The notes under the pieces are model-generated. The model did not search any database. It saw nothing but the letters and a program-made list of their open reading frames with translations, and was not told the DNA's origin. From the NCBI GenBank assembly GCA_947383215.1, contig CANDCP010000019.1:1-46323 (forward strand): a stretch of 46,323 nt of DNA, in the 5' to 3' direction. The DNA comes from an uncultured Roseburia sp. (GTDB taxonomy: Bacteria > Bacillota > Clostridia > Lachnospirales > Lachnospiraceae). Of the stretch, positions 8,799 to 18,100 are shown piece after piece (the stretch's first letter is position 1; each line of letters opens with the position of its first letter). A program made the translations under genes and the position numbers.

Positions 8799-10594
8799 GA
8801 AAACTATCCGAGTACTTTTCCCATGCAAAAATACGGACGAAGATGCTGCTTTCATATATAACGATCTTATTGACGGCAGTGATTACAATCTGTTTTCTTA
8901 TGTATTTTTATACGATGCAGATTTATAAAGACCAGCTCTTGTATTCCGCAAATCAGTCGTTCGGGCAGGCGAAAGAGTTTTTAGGTTACCGGATTGATTC
9001 CGTACTTTATGTGTCAAACCTGATTCGTGTAAATGAGAGCGTTCAGTCGGCGCTCTCAAAGCAGCCGGAAGAAATTCAGGAAGATGTCTATGAGCAGTAT
9101 ACCGATATGCGTGTTCTGGAAAACTATATCTATTCAATCTGTAATTCCATTGACATCTACCAGATTTCGCTTTATGTGCCGGATTATCTGACATATTCCG
9201 ATCAGGAGGTTTTGTTTCGAAATCTGAACCGGTTTCAGGAAACCGAAGAATACGACCGGCTTTTGGATGCAAACGATGCGGGCGTCTGGCTGTCTCCGCG
9301 CGAGCTTTACAGCGCGGACACGAATAAGACGGTTCGCGTGATTTCCTATCTGCAGAATATAAAGGATATTTCCCAGATGTCAAAGACCGTCGGCGTGCAG
9401 CGGGTGAGCGTTCGAAGCTCCGATATTGACACCATGATGGAAAAATCTAATATCACAACTTCGGGAATTGTCTGGATTGAGAATAAGGACGGGGAATTGA
9501 TATCCTGTTCAAACGCGGCGATATATGAAGAGATGGGCGAGGGAATTGCGAAGCTTCGGGAGGAAGGCGGGTTAACGGAGAATTGGGAGACAAAAGTGCT
9601 GAACGGGGAAACTTACTTTGTCAGGGGCGAGGATATCGAGAAGACAGATTGGAAGCTGATTGCCGCTCTGCCGAATCAGGAATTATTCCAGGCAAGCAGT
9701 CTGGTATTAAAGCCGCTGATTCCGATATTTTGCATACTGGTTATTGTGGCGGCGGTAATGGCAATTTTCTTCTCCAGGATGATTACATCCCGGATCTCAA
9801 GGCTGGCGACGCAGATGGAAGCCGTGGAAGATCATATTGTCGACCTGACGATTGAGGACGAGGGGATTGACGACGAGATCGGGCATTTATTTCAGAGCTT
9901 TCAATATATGTCAAATCGTCTGAAAGAATTGATGGATCGGGAGTATGAGAACGGAAAAGCCGTTAAGCATGCGGAGTTAAAGGCGCTTCAGGCGCAGATC
10001 AACCCGCATTTTCTGTATAATACTCTGGATCTGATCAACTGGGAAGCGCTCGACTGCGGCGCCGACCGTATCACAAAAATATCCCAGGCGCTCGCGAAGT
10101 TCTATAAATTGAGCCTCAATAAGGGAAAAGAATTTTCGCGTATCAAAGACGAGCTTGCGCATGTAGAATATTATGTTATGATACAGAATTTTCGATACAA
10201 CGACAGAATCAAGTTAAATCAGAGCGTGCCGAAAGAATTGATGGAATGTGAGATTTTGCATATTGTTTTACAACCTTTGGTTGAGAATTCTTTTGTACAT
10301 GGAATGGCGGGACAATCGGAGACCGCAATTTTACAGCTGAGCATTGACGGATATGCGCAGGGGGAGGATATTGTTTTAGAGGTTGCGGATAGCGGCTGCG
10401 GCATGTCGCAAGAGCAGATGGAAATGATTTTGGGTGAACAGGCAAAAGAAGGGAGCGGTTATGGAGTCCGTAACATTCATATGAGAATCAGACTTGTTTA
10501 TGGAGAAGAATACGGATTAAAATATTTCAAGAATGAATGGGGCGGCGTGACTGTCCGGATAAGATTCCCGAAAGAAAGGAAGGAAATGCGATGA
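8795..10594 (+). CDS. YesM-type sensor histidine kinase
   Basis: A 599-aa membrane sensor kinase, partner of the preceding regulator. Transmembrane segment 1 lies at about 14-40 and segment 2 at about 305-330. They enclose an extracellular sensor region of about 260 residues, probably Cache-like. HAMP follows (about 331-380), then a His_kinase domain with the diagnostic QAQINPHFLYNTLDL motif (His405 phospho-acceptor) and a HATPase_c domain with the N-box LVENSFVHG, DSGCGMS and GYGVRNIHMR. All key catalytic motifs are present. It overlaps both neighbours by four bases (ATGA), a strong sign that regulator, kinase and solute-binding protein are made together. The ligand is not shown by sequence; oligosaccharides from beta-1,3-glucan are the natural guess. 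Confidence 0.92.
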   Translation: MRKLSEYFSHAKIRTKMLLSYITILLTAVITICFLMYFYTMQIYKDQLLYSANQSFGQAKEFLGYRIDSVLYVSNLIRVNESVQSALSKQPEEIQEDVYEQYTDMRVLENYIYSICNSIDIYQISLYVPDYLTYSDQEVLFRNLNRFQETEEYDRLLDANDAGVWLSPRELYSADTNKTVRVISYLQNIKDISQMSKTVGVQRVSVRSSDIDTMMEKSNITTSGIVWIENKDGELISCSNAAIYEEMGEGIAKLREEGGLTENWETKVLNGETYFVRGEDIEKTDWKLIAALPNQELFQASSLVLKPLIPIFCILVIVAAVMAIFFSRMITSRISRLATQMEAVEDHIVDLTIEDEGIDDEIGHLFQSFQYMSNRLKELMDREYENGKAVKHAELKALQAQINPHFLYNTLDLINWEALDCGADRITKISQALAKFYKLSLNKGKEFSRIKDELAHVEYYVMIQNFRYNDRIKLNQSVPKELMECEILHIVLQPLVENSFVHGMAGQSETAILQLSIDGYAQGEDIVLEVADSGCGMSQEQMEMILGEQAKEGSGYGVRNIHMRIRLVYGEEYGLKYFKNEWGGVTVRIRFPKERKEMR

Positions 10595-12057
10595 AAAGGT
10601 GGATTCAGGCAGCGGTATTGACTGTCATATCCGCAGCCGTTGCGGGGATGGCGTTGATGTCAAAAGGGTGCAAGGAGCGGTCGAACGGACCGGGGAACGT
10701 TTTGGACCATGCTGATATCACAATCTGTCTGATTGGGGATGCACCGGATGATGTAGAAATTGTTATGGAAAAATTCAACGAAATGACAGAGCGCGACCTC
10801 AACTGTTCCGTCAAGGTTGAGTGGATTGTATGGGGGGATTTTGCGACAAAATACCCGATTTTGTTGACAACAGGAAAGAATATTGACCTGATCTATGCCG
10901 CGAACTGGCTTGATTTCTATGAAAATGCCCAGCGGGGAGCGTTCGCGCCGTTGGACGAGCTGTTAGAGACTTATGCGCCTGAAAGCTTCGCGGCGCTTTC
11001 GGAGGCGGCGAGGGCGCAGGCCACGATCAACGGGAACCTTTACGCCATTCCCGCAAATTATACGAATTATAATGTGCTCGGCGCGATTGTCCGCGGCGAT
11101 TTAATGGAAAAATACCAGATCGGGCCGTTGGAGAGCTTTGAGGATTATCTCGATTTTTGTGAAATTATGGTTTCTGAAGAGGGCATCGATCCGACCGGAA
11201 TGTGCTCAATGAATACGGATATGATTAACATGTTTTTCATGTCCAGAGGATATTATCCGATCAACGGGACAACGCTGAGCCCGTATTGGGTCGACTTAAA
11301 CGACGAGAATTATCCCGTCTATTTTCAGTCGGAGTGTCCGGGAGCGGAGGAGTATCTGTCAAAGGCCGAGGAGTGGTATGAGAGGGGATACTGGACCCCC
11401 AATGTCCTTGTGAGTAAAGATGAAACGCTTCTTGATTCCGGACTTGCCGCGTCGAGAATTCATAATTACGACGCTTATCTCGGGGAGTACGGAATCAATA
11501 CGGAATGGAATTTGCGTTATTTTAATCTTGCGGCTCCGATTGTCCGCCAGACTGCGCTGCAGGATGCGATGGCGATACCGGCGTCGTCGGAAAATAAAGA
11601 GCGGGCGATGATGCTGCTTGAAAAGCTCCGGAACGACGAGGCGTATTATATGCTGCTGACGTATGGAATCGAAGGGTATCATTATGAGACAAACGGCAGG
11701 GAAATCAACTTTTTAAATCACGATTATGGGAACGAGCCCGGAACGTGGGGATTTCGGGAAAATGAATACAAGCGCTGGGACAGCGTTCTGCCGGAGAATG
11801 CGATGGAGATGCGCAGACAGTATGAGCGAGATGCAATCGACTTGCCGCTTGTGAATTTTGACCTGGATTTGAGTAAAATTCAGTATGAATACAGCCAGAT
11901 TAAAGATGTGATGTCGGTCTATTATAATCCGTTAAAGCTCGGCTATATAGAGTACGAGGAGGGGATGCGCACTCTAAACGAAAAGCTGAAAGAGGCGGGG
12001 AACGATAAGGTAAAAGAAGAAATACAGCGTCAGATAGCGGAATTTTTAGAAAATTAA
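10591..12057 (+). CDS. Extracellular solute-binding protein (DUF3502-type end) coupled to the sensor kinase
   Basis: A 488-aa family-1-like solute-binding protein, probably for oligosaccharides. ATG 10591 is chosen because it overlaps the kinase stop as ATGA and is preceded by AAGGAAGG; a start at 10537 would intrude 54 bases further into the kinase. The N-terminus (MKRWIQAAVLTVISAAVAGMALM) is an export signal followed by SKGC. The Cys suggests a lipoprotein, but the lipobox is atypical (Lys at -2). The body has ABC sugar-binding features (ITICLIGDAPDDVE, LLTTGKNIDLIYAANW, LYAIPANYTNYN). The last 120 residues resemble the DUF3502/LipO C-terminal region (NFDLDLSKIQ...NPLKLGYIEYEEG). No ABC permease or ATPase gene adjoins it. 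It may load a transporter encoded elsewhere or present ligand to the kinase. The closest terminator is unclear. Confidence 0.85.
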   Translation: MKRWIQAAVLTVISAAVAGMALMSKGCKERSNGPGNVLDHADITICLIGDAPDDVEIVMEKFNEMTERDLNCSVKVEWIVWGDFATKYPILLTTGKNIDLIYAANWLDFYENAQRGAFAPLDELLETYAPESFAALSEAARAQATINGNLYAIPANYTNYNVLGAIVRGDLMEKYQIGPLESFEDYLDFCEIMVSEEGIDPTGMCSMNTDMINMFFMSRGYYPINGTTLSPYWVDLNDENYPVYFQSECPGAEEYLSKAEEWYERGYWTPNVLVSKDETLLDSGLAASRIHNYDAYLGEYGINTEWNLRYFNLAAPIVRQTALQDAMAIPASSENKERAMMLLEKLRNDEAYYMLLTYGIEGYHYETNGREINFLNHDYGNEPGTWGFRENEYKRWDSVLPENAMEMRRQYERDAIDLPLVNFDLDLSKIQYEYSQIKDVMSVYYNPLKLGYIEYEEGMRTLNEKLKEAGNDKVKEEIQRQIAEFLEN

Positions 12058-12099
12058 TATCCAATAATAGAAAAATACTATTACATTTTCGGTCAAAGC

Positions 12100-12129
12100 T
12101 TGAAAAAGCAGTCCTCTTTTTCGTATGAT
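12100..12129 (+). promoter_or_regulatory. Candidate promoter of the GH81 gene
   Basis: TTGAAA (12100-12105), an 18-base spacer and TATGAT (12124-12129), about 40 bases before the ATG. The -35 lies within an imperfect inverted element, TCAA-AGC-TTGA (12093-12103). Confidence 0.5.
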
Positions 12130-12168
12130 GAAAAAAGGTAAAGGAAAGAAAGGGAGGGGACTGCGAAT

Positions 12169-15100
12169 ATGGGGAATCAAAAACGCAAATATACAAAGAA
12201 ATTGATTTCGGCAGTGTTGTCGGCGTCTCTTGTGATGACGGGGCTTGTGGTTCCGTCTAAGGACGCGGATGCGGCCGGGCAAAAACCGTGGCTGTTATCG
12301 GAGGGACGGCCGGCGTACGCGTCGACGGTGAACGGAGGAGATAAGGCGCTGTTTGCCACGGACGGCAGACAGACAACTTCATGGGGAGCCGTTGAAACAA
12401 AGGGGACGACCCTGGAGGAGAACCAAAAAGATTTGGATCAGTGGCTGGACGTGGATCTTGGCGCCGCAGCGGATATTTCCTCTGTTGAGATCAACTGGCA
12501 GGGCGCATGGGTGTATGCGACAAGCTATGATCTGCTTGTGTCGGACGACGAGGAAAACTGGACAAAAGTTTATGAGCAGTCGAACGGAACCGGCGGAGAC
12601 GTGTACCATGTGTACGAGGTCGGTGAGAGAAAGACGCCGATCGAGTATCAGGTGAAAAAGTCGGGGGACAAATGGGTGGCCGTAAACGAAGAAGATCAGG
12701 CGGCGCTCGACGACTACGCAAAGAACGGCCAGGGAAAGGCATATGAGATATATAGGGAGACCGCAGACCTTTCCGGTAAAACGGCGAACGGCAGATATCT
12801 GCGTATACAGACGCACGGAAGCTGGTCGCAGTCGGAAAATAACGAGAGAAAAGGATTCGGTGTGGCGATCCGCGAGCTGAAGGTATATGGCGTCGGAGGC
12901 GTTGTGAAGCCGTCCGTCAGCGCGGTAAATATCGCGCCGAATCACCCGACAAGCGCGTCCACGGAAGTTGTGGACTGGGATCATCTGCGGGAATCCGCCG
13001 GCGCGTTTGACGGAGACGACGGTACATACTGGAAGTCAAAAGAGGGCAATGACGAGTGGGTGCAGGTAGATCTTGAGAAAGTCTATAAAATTGGAAGGAT
13101 GACGATTGAATGGGTGGCCGAGTTCGGACGCGTTTATGACCTTCAGACCTCGCTTGACGGTGAAAACTGGACGACGGTCTACCGTCAGCTGCACGGCATC
13201 GGGGAAAAAGAAGAAATTCATATGTACCAGGACGCGCGCTATGTGAGAATGAAGGGCTATGCGATGGGGCGCGGTTCCGGCTATACCGTAAAAGAGCTTC
13301 AGATATTTGAGTATCAGGAGGGCGATCCGAAGGAGAATCCGCTGGTGGAGGATCTTCCGGAGAAACGGGTAGTCGAGGTCGGCGAGGGAAGCTATGTGAT
13401 CGACAACGTGAATTTAAGGCAGCCGAGAGAGCCGTATTATGCGACAGAGAATCTAAAGACGCCGATTGTTTCCAACGACTGGTGGTCGTCCGTCCTGTAT
13501 CAGCGGTTAAGCGATGCGATTGCGACGCTTCCGTACGCGTTACAGTATACCGACACAGGTCTCGGGTTTTATTATGTAAACGAGCAGTATATTACACAGA
13601 GTTCAGAATGGGGCGCGAGCGGAGCGATCGGTTCGGGAAGCGAGCAGAACGATCTGACGCTTCATACTTCGGAGATCAAAGGAACGCCGTCGTCAAAAGT
13701 GGATAAGTATGGCGACTGGTCGGTAGACGTTGTCTGGAGCGACGACGATACGCCGAAGATGAAGACGACGATGGTCAAGGGATCGCCGTTTCTTTACAAT
13801 ACGTTTTCCAATCCGCAGGAGGTGGAAATTTCCGCCTATAAAATTATCCGGTTTTTTGACAAAGACAATAAAGAGATTCTGGCAAACGACGGGGACTCCG
13901 TTACGACAGACCATATCGGCGTTGTGACTGAGAATGTGACAAAGGGAGCGCCGGAATTAAATAACAGGGAGGACAGAAAGCAGGAGCATTCTTTCGGAAT
14001 CTATGTGCCGGAAGGAACGCGCTTTACAAGAATCGGAAGCAAGATTAAGGTTCAGCTGGGAAACAACGAGAATTATATGACGGTCGGCGTGCTGGAGAAG
14101 AATATTGAGCTCAATTATCTTTACCAGTATGCGTATAACTATGTGACCGACACTATCGTAGATTATATTTATGACGAGGCGTCCGGTATGGTGACGACAA
14201 ATTACCGGTGTGTCGTAGAGCCGAAGCGGACGGGCGCGGAATTTAAAAACGAGACGTTGATGTGCCTTTTCCAGCACCAGTGGAGAAACACAGACAGTGC
14301 GGTCGAGGAGGACAAAACGTACTCGAGTATCCGCGGAACGCTAAAAGTTCATGAGGGAAACACGTTCGATTATCGTCTGCGGTTTACCGGAATTATCCCT
14401 GCGTTTTCCAATCCGGGCAAGGACGTCGAGGGGTACGACGAGGAGCTTATGAGAGAATATCTGAAGATGTTCAAGGAAAGCACGATCAGCAATTACTGGA
14501 TTGCCGACCCGTACTGGCAGGGAAAAAAGACGCACCCGATGGCGATGGGAATTATGATTGCAGAACAGCTCGGCGATTATGAGACGAGAGATCTGCTGCT
14601 TAAAAATTTAAAAAAGGTGCTGGTCAACTGGTTAAGCTATGACGGAGAGGACGACTGGCCGTATCACATGTATTATTCCGAGAGCTGGGGCGCCTTAAAC
14701 GGCAACGGCGGCGATTTCGGAATGGCGATGAACTTAACGGACCACCATTTTGTGTGGGCGTATTTCATCTATCCGGCGGCGGTACTTGCGAGCTATGACC
14801 CTTCGTTTGTGGAGGATTACGGAGAAATGCTGGAAATGCTGATCCGCGATTGTATGAATCCCGACAAGGACGACGAGCTGTTTCCATTTATGCGTAATTT
14901 CGACCCGTATGAGGGGCATTCCTGGGCGGGCGGATACTGCGACAATCCGGACGGAAACAATCAGGAATCCGCGGGCGAGGCGACATTTGCCTGGGCAGGC
15001 CTGTATCTGTGGGGGCTGGTAACCGGAAACGACGCGTACAGGGACGCAGGTATCTGGGGCTGGACTTCGGAGAGCAACGCCATTATGGAATACTGGTTTG

Positions 15101-18100
15101 ACGTACATGACGATATCTGGCTGCCGGCATACAACGAAGGCTGCGTGGGTATGGTATTCGGATTAAGCTATAACAACGGCACATACTTTGGCGTAAACCC
15201 GAGCAGTATTTACGGGATACATCTGCTTCCGGTAACGCCGGCGCAGTCCTATATGGGATATAACCAGGAGTACGCCGCGCATATCTATGCGAAATACAGG
15301 GAAGCGCAGGATCGTTATCAGAACTGGCTGACCACAAATAATAAACAAGAGGACCCGGAGGGGTGGTATCACATTATGCTTCCGTTCCTGTCTTTAACAG
15401 ACGCCGGTCAGGCGGTAAAGGTCTGGGACGAACAGTGGAGCCAGGTCGATGAGGCCGGACAGCATACAAGTAATCTTGCGAAAGAGCGCGACGAGCTTTA
15501 CAGTTCCTACTGGTATCTTCAGAATATGAATGCAAAGGGACAGTTTACGGATGAGATCTGGTCCTCCAATTATACCTCTTATCAGGTGTTTAAGAAGGAC
15601 GGAACGTATACGGCGACTGTATGGAATCCGAAGAGCGAGCCGATTCGCGTGGAGTTTCGGAATGCGCAGGGCGTAACGGCAACCGTGGTGGTTGCGGCGA
15701 ATTCTCTTGTGGATGTCGATCCGACAAAGAGCGGAACATACGGCGAAGAAGCGCCGCCGGCAGATTTTTACGAAGACGTGTACGGGGTGCCGGGCGTCAT
15801 CAGAGCGGCGGATTATCACTCGAACTTCAACTGTTCGCTTACAAACGATACGGAAGAGGGGAGCGTGGTGGGCGCAATCAAAAACAATGCGTCGCTTGTG
15901 TATAAGGTTGACGTGGAGGAAGCCGGAGATTATGTAATAGAGTACAATATCAAATCTGTCCGCGAAACAACGGGCGGTACGATCCGCACAAAGAGCAGTC
16001 TGTCTGACGAGACGCTCTCGACGCTCTCCTTTGTGAATGAGGGAGACTGGAAGAAAGAGACCTGGAGCGTATTGCGCGGAGAGCTCACTCTGGAGGCGGG
16101 CAAACAGGATCTTTTGATGTATTTCTCCAAAGGGCAGGAAGATTTTGATGAGATCTTTTTGAGCTGGATTAAAATATATAAAAAAGGTACGACGCCGCCG
16201 ACAGTCGGAGAAGAAGAAAAAGGCGATATGACCGGCATGCCAAAGATTTCGCTTGCCGATGCGAAAGTGACGGCGAGCAGCGAGATAAATGAAGGCAGCG
16301 CGGCGTCAAAGGCTACGGACGGCGACCCTGGCACGCGATGGGAATCGGAGGCGCAGGATCCGCAGACATTGACGATCGAGCTCAAGGAGACGACGCAGAT
16401 TGGAGGTTTTTCCATTAAATGGGAGGCGGCCGCTGCGAAAGTATATACGATCGACGTATCTGAGGACGGGCAAAACTGGGAGACGGCGTTCGCAAAGACC
16501 GACGGAAAGGGCGGAGACAATTTTTCAATAAAATTTGATACGGTTCATTCCGCAAAATATGTCCGCATGCATGGAACAGAGCGCGTCGGCGGTTACGGGT
16601 ATTCGATATACGAGCTGGAACTGTACGGAAAAGGGGATGATCAGAGAATTCAGCTGGCCGCGCCGGTTGTAACGGCGGCAAAGAAAGGCGAAAACGCGGC
16701 GCAGCTTAGCTGGAATGCGGTCGCGAACGTGCGGGAGTACCAGGTTTACCGTGCGCTTTCTACAAAGGCTGCGAAGAAATTGATCAAGACGACGACAGAA
16801 GTCTCTTATACGGACGAAAATCTGACAGAGGGAACTTATTATTACTGGGTAGTCGCGGCGCCGGGGGAGAATGACGCGGTGTACGGCGCGAGTAAATACA
16901 GCGCCGATATCGCCGGCGTTTCCATCAGCGCGAAGGCTGCGGCGCTTGAGACGACAACCGTAACGGCGCAAAAGAGCGGAGAGAATCAGATAAAATTAGA
17001 CTGGGAAGCAGTTGCGGGAGCCGCGTCCTATGAAGTATACCGTACAACCGGGATTTTGCCGAAACGGAGAATTGCGACGGTGACGGAGACGAGTTATACG
17101 GATGGCAGTCTTTCGGCTGGAACGTATCAGTACCGCATTGTGGCGGTGCCGGCTGAGAATTCCGGTCTTGCGAGGAGCGATTACAGCGAGGCGACATCGT
17201 CTGTTCAGATTACGGAAAAACTGGCCGCACCGGCGGTAAAAGCTGTGTTATCCGGAAAAGATGCGGTAAAGCTAAGCTGGGATGAGGTTGAAAACGCGCA
17301 CAGCTACCGTGTGTATCGTTCAAATTCCGCGACGGGCGAAAAGGCCGCGCTCACAACGGTGTATACGGCGGGCTATACGGATATGGCTCTGACGGACGGG
17401 ACGTATTATTACTGGGCAGTGGCGGTTCCTTCCTCAAAGAATTATGAGCCAAGCGATTACAGCGCCGATATCGGGGGCGTTACGGTCAGCGGTTCCGGAA
17501 ATGCGCAGGTGGAGGCAGAGTCGATTGCGCTAAATAAGACAGAATTAAAAATGGAAGTCGGACAGAAAGAAAAGCTGACAGCGGTAATTGCGCCGGATAA
17601 TGCGACGGATAAGACCGTCGTATGGATAAGCGGCAACGATACGATTGTAACGGCGGAGGACGGCGTAATCACCGCGGTCGGCGCGGGAATTGCGACGATA
17701 ACGGCAAAGACCGGAAATAATAAGACGGCAGAGTGTAAGGTGACGGTAACGCTGCCGGAGACACCGGGCGATTCGGACAAAGAGGTAAGCTCTGTGACTT
17801 TAAGCGCGAGCAAAGCGGAGCTTGCGGTTGGAGAAGAGCTAACGCTGACGGCGAGTATATTGCCGGAGGATGCAAAGGATAAATCAATTACCTGGCGCAG
17901 CTCGAATGATGCAGTCGCAACGGTAAAAGACGGCGTGGTAAAGGCGGTTGCGCCTGGAACCGTAAATATTACGGCGTCCGCGTCAAACGGAAAGACGGCA
18001 AAGTGCGTTGTGGCGGTGAAGGAGAACGGATCGGGCGGCCCGGATGAGGCGGAAGCGGATTCGGTAACGCTTAACAGGAATGAGATAGAGCTTACGGTTG

